Shown in pieces: positions 8,333-15,928 of a DNA stretch of 64,000 nt (position 1 is its first letter; the number at the start of each line of letters is the position of its first letter). Source of the stretch: Deltaproteobacteria bacterium (GTDB lineage Bacteria; Myxococcota_A; Polyangia; GCA-2747355); assembly GCA_020633415.1 (NCBI GenBank), contig JACKDQ010000008.1:1-64000 (forward strand), read 5' to 3'. A model generated the notes under the pieces. The model did not search any database and was not told the DNA's origin. It was given only the letters and a program-made list of their open reading frames with translations. A program made the position numbers and the translations under genes.

Positions 8333-9097
8333 TTGATCAAACCCGCACCATTTTCGCTGCTGATTGCCTTGAGCTGGACGCTCGGCTGTGGAGGCGAGGC
8401 TTCCGTCAGGATCGGCAATCCGCAGCTCTCCGATGCTGGGACCAGCAAGGATTTTCGCGTGCTGATCATTGGCGCCGACGGTGGCCTGTCCGCCGATAGC
8501 CGCGTCGCCGTGGCCGATAGTGGGGGAACTGTCGACAGCGCACCGCCGTCCAAGGCAGATAGTGGGACGCCGCCCCCACCCAAGCCGGACGCGGCGCTGC
8601 CCAAGCCGGACAGCGGAACGACCAACAATTCGGGTCCGACGGGGCCGTTTGGTAGCACGGTCGGGATGACGGCCAATAACTTCACCGGCATCCAGGACTG
8701 CGACGACAAGCCCTACAACCTCTACGACTACTATCACCAGGGGAAGGGGGTCTTTGTTCTGCTCAACTCCTTCTCGTGAGGCGCTTGTGCTCCGGTGTCC
8801 CGGTGGGTCACCAACAAGGTTCACGGTAAGTTCGGTGTGACGGCGATCGAAGCAGGGAAGGCGCTGCTGCCCAACTACGCCTATTCGTCGAGCAGCTGTA
8901 ACAACTGGAAGTCGAGCAATGCCTTGCAGCATATCTTGCTGCGCGACACTGGTGCGTCCAACTCGGTGCAGACCGCGCTCGGCTTGAGCAAATATGGCTG
9001 CGTCGTGCTCGATGCGAATCTGAAGATCGTTGCCAAGGAAAACTGCGCCCTGGCCAGTGGTCAGGCCAACATTCTCAGTGCCCTCGGGGCACTCTAG
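8333..9097 (+). CDS. Probable selenocysteine-containing thioredoxin-fold lipoprotein (UxxC), TGA at 8777-8779
   Basis: One continuous reading frame of 254 codons interrupted only by TGA at codon 149. The start is TTG, fixed by GAGGAGG five bases upstream. A signal peptide ends in the lipobox TLGC. A Pro/Asp/Ser linker spans about 45-105, then a redoxin-like domain begins. The strand FVLLNSFS leads straight into TGA-G-A-C (Cys152), the place where thioredoxin-fold proteins have CxxC, so the product would be UGAC. The frame after TGA stays coding (about 105 residues, thioredoxin-like to the end). A hairpin suited to a bacterial SECIS follows the TGA. Alternatives are a stop-interrupted pseudogene or a base error. 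No selA, selB, selC or selD lies in the window. Confidence 0.8.
8784..8818 (+). promoter_or_regulatory. Candidate bacterial SECIS hairpin
   Basis: Directly after the in-frame TGA, CCGG (8792-8795) pairs with CCGG (8800-8803) around the loop UGUC. A lower stem of GUG (8787-8789) with CAC (8809-8811), or CUUG (8784-8787) with CAAG (8815-8818), extends it through an internal loop. The apical loop begins 17 nt after UGA and has G as second base. Both fit the general bacterial SECIS model (loop about 16-37 nt from UGA, a G in the first two loop bases). Folding was done by eye. Confidence 0.55.
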
Positions 9098-9114
9098 TCG
9101 CGTCTCTGCCCGCG

Positions 9115-9131
9115 CTCGCGCGCGAGTTTTT
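9115..9131 (+). terminator. Possible weak intrinsic terminator
   Basis: The perfect palindrome CTCGCGCGCGAG (9115-9126) is followed at once by TTTTT. As RNA it gives only a four-pair stem with a CGCG loop, so it is weak. It may reduce read-through from the selenolipoprotein gene into the outer-membrane gene, or it may be chance in GC-rich DNA. Confidence 0.35.
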
Positions 9132-9232
9132 AGTTCAGCCGAGGCCGCTGGGGCCTTATCATCATCTCTTATGCACGATAGGTCGTCAGAGGCGTCTGTG
9201 CCGGGCGCGTTGACCTACTTCGCACGGTGCCG

Positions 9233-10822
9233 ATGAGCGCCGCGCGACGCCGCTCTCGTGTTGTGGGTGCTGTTGCCTGGCTGCTACTGGCGGCTTTCGG
9301 CGTTGGTCGAGCCTGGGGCTGGGAGGTCGAGCTTCCCGACAAGCGTCGCAGCTTGCGCATCGCGCTGACCCAGTCGCTCAGCGTCGAGTATCATGCCGAC
9401 TTCGACCCGCTGATCGGCAACCCCGCCGACACCTTTACCGACTTCAAGAACCGCACGGACGTCGTGGTGATGCATGGCACGACGAGTTTCAACGTCCGCC
9501 TCGATGGGAACTGGGTGGCCGGCACCGACGCCGGTGCCCCACAGCGCTCCAACACTGCGCTGGAAAAGATCTCGCTGTCCACGGTGCAGCGCGAGTTTGA
9601 TCTTGCGGCAGGTGACTATTACATCCGCATCGGGCGTGGGATCGCTCTCGACCTAACGAAGATCGATCAGCTCACCCGCGACATGACCTTGCGCGGTGCT
9701 CGTGCGTCCGTGCGCCTGGGTAGCTTGCAGATCCTCGGCTTCGGGGGCTGGGTTAACCCCCTCGACACCGATGACACCACCCTCGAAGGGCGAGACATCC
9801 CTGCCGACATCATCGCCGGCGCGGAGATCAAACTGCGCTTGGACCGTCTGCTCGCGGTGTCGGTGCACTACGTTGGAGCGATGCTCAATGTCAAAGGACA
9901 GGATGCGAGCAACGGCCATCACGTTGTCGGGGGCGCGATCAACTTGCCGGAGATCGCTCGGCGCCTCGGCATCTACGGCGAGTTCAACGCGCTGATTCGC
10001 ACCGAGGACGGCGCGCCGTTTGGTACCGGCAGTTACGCTGCGGTCTCAGCCAATCTGGGCCCGGTCGCTCTGCTCGCTGAGTTCAAGGCCTATCACCGCT
10101 TCGTGATGCGCAACACCCATGGCGGCGACAAGGATGTCTATATCTACAACCGTCCGCCGACCCTTTCACGCGCCAACCAAGAGATCATCTCCTCTGAAAA
10201 TATCGTTGGGCCCCGCTTGCAGATCGACGTGCGCATCGGTCCGGTAACCCCCTATCTGAGCTACGGATACTTCTTTCGCTCCGAAGCGGCCGCCGACCAG
10301 GGCTTTTTTGAGATCGGCATGCCCGTTCACGACTTCTCGGGCGGTGTTTCGCTGCACACCCGGCCGGTCAACGTGGTTGTCACTGCCGGCTATCGCATCG
10401 ACCAGCGCGATGATCAGGCGACGGGGGCGACGATTCGCGATTATAGCAAGCTGTTTGGCGAGTTAACGGTCGAGCTGCCCCTGCCGCGCCGTCAGACGGT
10501 CGATCTCTCGGCGGAGCTGCGCAAATTGGAAAAGTCCGGCCAGAAGTGGTGGGACATGGCGGTGATGCTCAACTACCGCCCTTTGCATTGGTTGGCTGTC
10601 GGCGGCAGTTTGGAGTGGTCGACCGAGGCGGCTGAAATTTCCGATCAGTACAACGGTCGTGAGCTGTTTGGTGGCTTGTTCGCCAAGGCCAATTTTACCA
10701 ACACGAGCTACGTACAAGCATTTTTCGGCAGCCGCCGGGGTGGTTTGAAGTGTCTCGATGGCCTATGTCGCACGTTGCCGCCGGTTGTTGGTGTTAAGGG
10801 CGACCTGGTTCTGCGCTTTTGA
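9233..10822 (+). CDS. DUF6029-like outer-membrane beta-barrel protein
   Basis: 529 residues from ATG 9233 (a GTG two codons earlier is possible). Residues 1-30 are a signal peptide ending near GRAWG. The rest is a run of alternating amphipathic strands with few cysteines, ending ...VKGDLVLRF with a terminal Phe, as in outer-membrane barrels. The segment GDYYIRIGRGIALDL resembles the conserved core of DUF6029 proteins; I assign this from memory at moderate confidence. It sits between two thioredoxin-fold lipoprotein genes, 135 bases after the first and 21 before the second, so a joint role in the envelope is likely. Its biochemical role is not known. Confidence 0.7.
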   Translation: MSAARRRSRVVGAVAWLLLAAFGVGRAWGWEVELPDKRRSLRIALTQSLSVEYHADFDPLIGNPADTFTDFKNRTDVVVMHGTTSFNVRLDGNWVAGTDAGAPQRSNTALEKISLSTVQREFDLAAGDYYIRIGRGIALDLTKIDQLTRDMTLRGARASVRLGSLQILGFGGWVNPLDTDDTTLEGRDIPADIIAGAEIKLRLDRLLAVSVHYVGAMLNVKGQDASNGHHVVGGAINLPEIARRLGIYGEFNALIRTEDGAPFGTGSYAAVSANLGPVALLAEFKAYHRFVMRNTHGGDKDVYIYNRPPTLSRANQEIISSENIVGPRLQIDVRIGPVTPYLSYGYFFRSEAAADQGFFEIGMPVHDFSGGVSLHTRPVNVVVTAGYRIDQRDDQATGATIRDYSKLFGELTVELPLPRRQTVDLSAELRKLEKSGQKWWDMAVMLNYRPLHWLAVGGSLEWSTEAAEISDQYNGRELFGGLFAKANFTNTSYVQAFFGSRRGGLKCLDGLCRTLPPVVGVKGDLVLRF

Positions 10823-10843
10823 GACGATCTCTTTGGGGGTGGT

Positions 10844-11443
10844 ATGAGTCGTAACGTTGTCACGCTGCTGCTCGGGGCGCTGTGCCTGTCGTCTTCGTGT
10901 TTGCCAGCCGATGGCAGCAGACTGCTCAACGTTCCGCCGCTGACCTTCGACGGCGTCGATGGTCGCTCCCACACGTTGACCGACTACGTCGGCCGCGAGC
11001 GTTTTGTGCTCTTGGCGTTCTTTGCCAGCTGGTCACGCAGTTCGCTTGCCGCGCTAGAACAACTCGAGCGCCTGCGCCAGACCTACCGCAAAGACGTTGC
11101 TGTGCTGGCGATCGCCATCGACAGCGCTGAGACCGTGGCTGGCTTGCCGAGCTACCTGGCCAGCGCCAAACTGTCCTTTCCCGTTGTGCTCGATCGGGAG
11201 AGCCGGGCGGTGGCGCTTTATAACGCGCGACGTTCGGTGCCGATGGTGCATATCTTCGATCGCCACGGCAGAATCATTCACTCCCAGGAAGTGCGCAGTC
11301 GAGCCCAACGCTTTCGCCTAGGGCAAATCTTGGCAGAAGCCGTTGGGCGCGTTGATCAGGTTGATCAGGTCGATCAGGTCGACCAGGGCGATCGCGCAAA
11401 GCGCGCGCCGTCAACTCAGCCGACCAAGACCAAGCCGCGCTGA
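10844..11443 (+). CDS. Redoxin/TlpA-like lipoprotein lacking both catalytic cysteines
   Basis: 199 residues. A hydrophobic leader ends LSSSC, a plausible lipobox. The body (about 30-165) is a TlpA/AhpC-type fold: FDGVDGRSHTLTDY, then FFASW, and the cis-proline region SVPMVHIFDRHGRI. Where CxxC should follow FFASW the gene reads SRSS, so both redox cysteines are serine. The domain cannot do thiol chemistry and may instead bind a partner, perhaps the selenolipoprotein. The C-terminus carries four VDQ repeats and a basic tail. Likely co-transcribed with the outer-membrane gene 21 bases upstream. Confidence 0.8.
   Translation: MSRNVVTLLLGALCLSSSCLPADGSRLLNVPPLTFDGVDGRSHTLTDYVGRERFVLLAFFASWSRSSLAALEQLERLRQTYRKDVAVLAIAIDSAETVAGLPSYLASAKLSFPVVLDRESRAVALYNARRSVPMVHIFDRHGRIIHSQEVRSRAQRFRLGQILAEAVGRVDQVDQVDQVDQGDRAKRAPSTQPTKTKPR
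11351..11386 (+). repeat. Four 9-bp tandem repeats coding VDQ
   Basis: Four adjacent copies of GTTGATCAG or near variants (third-base changes T/C), at 11351, 11360, 11369 and 11378, encode VDQVDQVDQVDQ near the end of the Cys-less redoxin. The unit could change copy number by slippage without shifting frame. Confidence 0.85.
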
Positions 11444-12042
11444 TAGGAGCTCTTTAACTTGGTGGCGCTGCTGCAGAACAGCTGGCGCAGCGACTCCTCG
11501 GGGGTCGGCGGCAGATGGGTGCGCACCGTCGAGTTGAGGTACCCTTCGATCGCGACCAGCGTCTCGTAACTGTAGGTGGGGTCGCCCGAAAGCGCGCCGC
11601 GGCTAAAGAGCGGTCCGCCCTCAAGCCAGCCGCCGGTTTGCAGTTCGCACAGCGCGAGCAACAGCGCCAATCGATCCTCGCCTTCGGCGAGCGCTTCGCC
11701 GCGCGGCACCGGCAAGAGCAGCACGTGCCGATAAAAGCCATTGACGATACTGTAGATCGCCGTGGTGATCAGCCGCTTGTGGGCGTGGGCGGCGAAGAGG
11801 TTCGAGACGTCGTACTTGTGGAGCAGCGCCAATAGTCGACAGCGCTCGCGGTGCGTAATCGCCCGCGGGAGGTTGCATGTGGCGGCACCGAAGCGGATTT
11901 CGCCCGCACTAATCCGCAGGCGTTTTTTGACCGGCTCGTTGCGTGGTCTGCCACAGGAAAAGCCGCGCAGGTGTTCCGCGTTGCCCGAGAGCAGGCGCTT
12001 GAGCAGAGGGAGAAGACCTAGTGCATCCGCTGGACTGTTCAC
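11416..12042 (-). CDS. Hypothetical protein
   Basis: 208 residues from a GTG with GAGG close upstream. No signal peptide. Several helix-like stretches and five scattered cysteines (two in the N-terminal FSCG and ATCN segments); the central part (about 75-125) reads AIYSIVNGFYRHVLLLPV. No family recognised. Its last 28 bases overlap the end of the redoxin gene on the other strand. The reading frame has normal codon use for the region and shows the usual third-position G/C bias, which is why I keep it. Confidence 0.5.
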   Translation of the reverse strand: MNSPADALGLLPLLKRLLSGNAEHLRGFSCGRPRNEPVKKRLRISAGEIRFGAATCNLPRAITHRERCRLLALLHKYDVSNLFAAHAHKRLITTAIYSIVNGFYRHVLLLPVPRGEALAEGEDRLALLLALCELQTGGWLEGGPLFSRGALSGDPTYSYETLVAIEGYLNSTVRTHLPPTPEESLRQLFCSSATKLKSSYQRGLVLVG

Positions 12043-12208
12043 GGCCTCAGGTTCTGCAAGCCGAATACCAAACTTCGCCCCTGCGATTCTCAGCGATTAG
12101 CGATTCGCTGGGGATTACTGTCCGGCTGATCCAGCCAGCGATCGGGGGCTGGTGCCCCATGCGTGCTGACGCTTTCGTTCCGGGCCAATTTGTCGTAATG
12201 AATGAGCT

Positions 12209-14038
12209 ATGCCACAAACCCACGATGCCATCGCTGTAGTCGACTTTGGCGGCCAGTACGCGCACTTGATCGCGACCAAGGTTCGCGAGCACCGCGTTCG
12301 CGCCGATATCCTTCAGCCCGAAGATCCGATCGACCGCTTCGCCGGCTACAGCGGTGTGATCCTGTCGGGCAGCCCCTCGCTCTCCGCGCACGACGAAGAC
12401 GGCGATTACACCAAGGCGCTCTACGAACTCCCCGTTCCGATCCTCGGCTTTTGCTTTGGGCACCAAGAGATGGCCAAGCACTACGGCGGTCGAGTGATTC
12501 ACGGTGGGCAGGAGTGGGGCCACACCAAGCTCGTGTTGACCGGCGAGCACCCGTTGTTTGCCGGCCAGCCGCAAGAGCAGGTGGTCTGGATGAGCCACTT
12601 CGACTCGGTCGAGGCACTCGGAGCGGGGTTTCGCGAAGGCGGCTATACCGTGGCCGACGACGGGGCGATTCATCACAACGCGGTGATCCTCGACGATCAA
12701 CGGCGTCGCTACGGCTTCCAGTTTCATCCCGAGGTCGACGATACCCAGTTCGGCGACCAGATGATTCGCAACTTTGTCCTTGAGATTTGTGGATGTCGGC
12801 CTTCGTGGACGATGGCGCGCTACAAGGACGAACAGATCGCGGCGATCCGCCAAGCGGTCGGCGATCGGTCGGTGTTTCTGTTGGTCTCGGGTGGTGTCGA
12901 TTCGACTGTCGCTGCGGCGCTGTTCGGCGCGGCATTGCCTGCCGGTCGGTTGCGGTTGCTGCATGTCGATACCGGGTTGATGCGCAAGAACGAAAGCCGC
13001 CAGGTGATCGATGCCTTGTCAGAGCTGGGTCTTGGGGAGGCGCTGCATTTCGTCGATGCCTCGCAGACCTTTCTGCGCGCGCTATCGGGCGTGACTGATC
13101 CCGAGACCAAGCGTGCGATCATCGGCAAGACGTTTGTCGATGTGTTCACCGCACAGGCCGCCGAGCTGGGCATCTCCGATCACCTGTTGGGGCAGGGCAC
13201 GATCTATCCCGATACGATCGAGTCGGGCGGGAGCAAGCGCTCACACACGATCAAAACCCACCACAATCGCGTGGCGGTGATCGAGGAGATGATCGCCGCG
13301 GGTAAGGTGATCGAACCGCTGGTCGAGCTCTACAAGGTTGAGGTGCGGCAGCTTGGTGAAGCGCTGGGCTTGTCGCACGACTTGGTTTGGCGGCATCCGT
13401 TCCCGGGCCCGGGCCTGGGCGTGCGACTGCTTTGCACTCCGGCCCCCGACGATCAGACCCAAGCTGATGCCGATAGTCTGAGTGGCGAAGCCCAAGCGAT
13501 CGCCAATCAGTTTGGTCTGCAGGCCCAGGTTCTGCCGGTTCGCTCGGTCGGCGTGAAGGCCGACATACGCTCCTACGAACATCCGGTGATGCTCAGTGGA
13601 ACTTCAGATTGGCAGCGACTGCAGGCGGCGAGTTCGCTGATCTTCAAGACGGTTCGTGGGATCAATCGCAGCATCTGGTGTATCGCTCCCCCCAAGACCA
13701 GCGCGGTGCGTGCCCGTGCCGCCGGCGTCACCGCGCTGCGCCTCGACCGGCTGCGCGAAGCGGACCAGATCGTCACCGATGCGCTGCGCCGACATCGACT
13801 CTACGAAAAGATCTGGCAATGCCCGACGGTGTTTGTCCCGCTTTCGGTGGGCGATCAAGGCGAGGAGCTCTGCGTCGTCCGTCCGGTGCTCTCCGAACGC
13901 GCGATGACCGCCAAGGCTGCTGAGCTTCCCCCGGCGGTGGCTGAAGAGCTCGGCCACCAATTGTCGGAAGTTCCCGGTGTGGGCATCGTCGCGATCGATT
14001 TGACCTCCAAGCCGCCCGGCACCATCGAGTGGGAGTAG
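12209..14038 (+). CDS. guaA: GMP synthase (glutamine-hydrolysing), long eukaryote-type form
   Basis: 609 residues. The N-terminal class I glutamine amidotransferase domain (about 1-195) has the nucleophile in GFCFGHQE and a C-terminal HPE. The ATP-pyrophosphatase domain (about 200-400) has SGGVDST. It turns XMP, glutamine and ATP into GMP. Most bacterial enzymes are about 510-525 residues. Here an insertion follows HPFPGPGLGVRLL: VLPVRSVGVKADIRSY occurs before a second segment, and the protein ends LTSKPPGTIEWE. This matches the two-part dimerisation region of the eukaryotic enzyme. It appears to be single-gene, with no purine genes beside it. Confidence 0.93.
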   Translation: MPQTHDAIAVVDFGGQYAHLIATKVREHRVRADILQPEDPIDRFAGYSGVILSGSPSLSAHDEDGDYTKALYELPVPILGFCFGHQEMAKHYGGRVIHGGQEWGHTKLVLTGEHPLFAGQPQEQVVWMSHFDSVEALGAGFREGGYTVADDGAIHHNAVILDDQRRRYGFQFHPEVDDTQFGDQMIRNFVLEICGCRPSWTMARYKDEQIAAIRQAVGDRSVFLLVSGGVDSTVAAALFGAALPAGRLRLLHVDTGLMRKNESRQVIDALSELGLGEALHFVDASQTFLRALSGVTDPETKRAIIGKTFVDVFTAQAAELGISDHLLGQGTIYPDTIESGGSKRSHTIKTHHNRVAVIEEMIAAGKVIEPLVELYKVEVRQLGEALGLSHDLVWRHPFPGPGLGVRLLCTPAPDDQTQADADSLSGEAQAIANQFGLQAQVLPVRSVGVKADIRSYEHPVMLSGTSDWQRLQAASSLIFKTVRGINRSIWCIAPPKTSAVRARAAGVTALRLDRLREADQIVTDALRRHRLYEKIWQCPTVFVPLSVGDQGEELCVVRPVLSERAMTAKAAELPPAVAEELGHQLSEVPGVGIVAIDLTSKPPGTIEWE

Positions 14039-14269
14039 TCGTCGCGTTTCGCGGCCCACGATTGGATTTCTGAGATCTCCCTTTCGATCACCTGGTTGCA
14101 TTAGCGGCTTCGGCAAACGGCGCACTTTCTTTAGCAACCACCTGACAATAAAAGATTTTCCGCTTCGACCCTCCGTTGGCGCGCTGGTTTGTGCGTCGCA
14201 ACAATTCACGCCCACGCAACCGTCGTGTCACTTGTAGCCTTCAGCATACAGACATTGATGGAGTGTTCG

Positions 14270-15115
14270 ATGAACGAGCTATTGCGGCAACTCGTCGGCT
14301 GGGGCAGTGCTTCGGTCAAACTCGGCCGAGTGCTTTCGCGAACTGCACTGCACTGCGCGCGGCTCAACATCCGCAGCGGTTTTCGACCTGATGCAGCGTC
14401 TCGCGCCGAAGCGACCCAAGCCTGGGCCCGTGAGATGTGCCGGACGGTGGGTGTGTGTATCACGCGTCGCGGCTCGCCGATTTCGCAGCCGGCGCTCTAC
14501 GTCGCCAACCATCGCTCATACATCGACATTATCGCCATGGCTGCCCAACTCGAGACCTCCTACGTTGCCAAGGCCTCGGTGGCCAAGTGGCCGGTGATCG
14601 GTTACGCAGCGCGTTTGGCGAACACGATTTTCGTTGAGCGCGACGACCGCCGTAGCCGCGCGCAAACCCGCACGCAGATCGCTCGCGCGCTCAAGGCGGG
14701 GCAGTCGGTGACCGTCTTCGCCGAGGGGACGACCGCCGCCGGGCCCGAAATCCTGCCTTTGCGACAGGGTGTCTTTCAGATCGCTGTGGAGGCCGATGTG
14801 CCGGTTGTTCCTGTGGCCATCGACTATCCCGATCGGCGCGACGCCTGGGTGGGTGATGCGACCTTCGTTGGACATTTTTTGCAGCGCTTTTCTCGGTCGA
14901 CGGTGCCAATGCATATCACCTTTTGTTCGCCGCTGCGCGATCGCGACGCGAAGTGGCTGCAGCTGGCTACGACTCGGGCCATCGAGCGAGCGATCGCTAG
15001 AGCCTCGGGCCGACACCTGGTGACGCTTGAAAACCATCAACACGGAGGGTTGGAAGATGGCGAAGTCACAATTCCAGATCGAGCTTCTCGAACGTCCCGG
15101 AGTGTCGCTGGATGA
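14270..15115 (+). CDS. 1-acyl-glycerol-3-phosphate acyltransferase-like protein (PlsC family)
   Basis: 281 residues from ATG 14270, preceded by GGAG; earlier in-frame starts lack such a site. The acyltransferase block shows NHRSYIDI (the HX4D catalytic motif) and, about 80 residues later, VFAEGTTAAG (the substrate-binding EGT motif). It should transfer an acyl chain to a lysophospholipid or similar acceptor at the inner membrane. Its last 59 bases overlap the next gene, a GNAT-like protein, so translation is probably coupled. Confidence 0.85.
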   Translation: MNELLRQLVGWGSASVKLGRVLSRTALHCARLNIRSGFRPDAASRAEATQAWAREMCRTVGVCITRRGSPISQPALYVANHRSYIDIIAMAAQLETSYVAKASVAKWPVIGYAARLANTIFVERDDRRSRAQTRTQIARALKAGQSVTVFAEGTTAAGPEILPLRQGVFQIAVEADVPVVPVAIDYPDRRDAWVGDATFVGHFLQRFSRSTVPMHITFCSPLRDRDAKWLQLATTRAIERAIARASGRHLVTLENHQHGGLEDGEVTIPDRASRTSRSVAG

Positions 15116-15863
15116 CGCGGCGCTCGCTGAGCTCGTGTCCGAGCTGAGAATGGTCGCAGCCACGTGCTTCGACGACGCACCAAGCTATCAATGTCTTTCG
15201 GGTAATCGCGAGGAACTCAAACGCTGCGTGATCGCTGTCGCGCGCGATCGGCAAGGACGACTACGCGCATTCTGTTCGTCGCTGCTGCTCGATGTAGAGG
15301 GCGTCGGCGCGGTTTTGCACCTTGGCTTGACCTGCGTCGAACCGGGAGTGCGTGGGCGTGCGTTACCGCGCAAGCTGCTGGTGAAGTTGATTGCCCGCTA
15401 CTATTTCCGGCGCGTGTTTCCGCGTCGGATGTGGGTCTCGAATGTCGCCTGTGTGTTGTCGAGTTTGGGCAACGTCGCGCTAGGCTTTGATGGTGTCTAT
15501 CCGTCACCATTTGGGCCGGCGCGCCCGACGGCCACGCACCAGAAGATCGCGTCGGCGATCAGCGACAACTACCGCCAAGCGATCTACATCGATCAAGACG
15601 CACAGTTCGATACCGACACCTTCGTCTTTCGCGCCAGCGTGCGCGATACGATGTTCCAAAAGGACCGCGACGATTCGCGCTACCTGCATCGGTCGTCGGT
15701 GCTTAACGACTATTACGGCGACCTGATGTCGTTCGACAATGGTGACGAAGTCTGTCAGGTTGGCTACATCACGGCGGTCTCGATGCTGCGCTATGCGGTT
15801 CGCCGCAAGACGGTACGACAAGTCCATGCGCCGTCGGCCGCGGAACACGCAGCTGGCGCCTAG
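15057..15863 (+). CDS. GNAT-like acyltransferase family protein, function unknown
   Basis: 268 residues. The ATG at 15057 has GGAGGG seven bases upstream, inside the end of the acyltransferase gene. Residues about 40-135 look like a GNAT core: a strand LHLGLTCVEPGVRGR followed by ALPRKLL resembles the acetyl/acyl-CoA loop. The second half (about 150-260) is not recognised. Coupling to a PlsC-type gene suggests that it acts on a lipid or an amino-acid headgroup (inference). Confidence 0.6.
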   Translation: MAKSQFQIELLERPGVSLDDAALAELVSELRMVAATCFDDAPSYQCLSGNREELKRCVIAVARDRQGRLRAFCSSLLLDVEGVGAVLHLGLTCVEPGVRGRALPRKLLVKLIARYYFRRVFPRRMWVSNVACVLSSLGNVALGFDGVYPSPFGPARPTATHQKIASAISDNYRQAIYIDQDAQFDTDTFVFRASVRDTMFQKDRDDSRYLHRSSVLNDYYGDLMSFDNGDEVCQVGYITAVSMLRYAVRRKTVRQVHAPSAAEHAAGA

Positions 15864-15928
15864 TCGCGAAGTGTGCGATATCCGAAGCAGGTGCTCGTGG
15901 CGGGCAACCGCTGCCGCCCTGCTGAGGA

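Noticed and set aside
8795..9097. Separate 100-residue gene after the TGA
   Set aside because: Same frame as the upstream ORF, no ribosome site of its own, and it holds the second half of a thioredoxin fold. Better read as one selenoprotein gene.
12091..12110. CAGCGA...TCGCTG dyad upstream of guaA
   Set aside because: Six-base arms in GC-rich DNA, no purine riboswitch features. Not reported as regulatory.
12047..12964. 305-residue minus-strand frame
   Set aside because: Antisense to guaA, with no recognisable motif.
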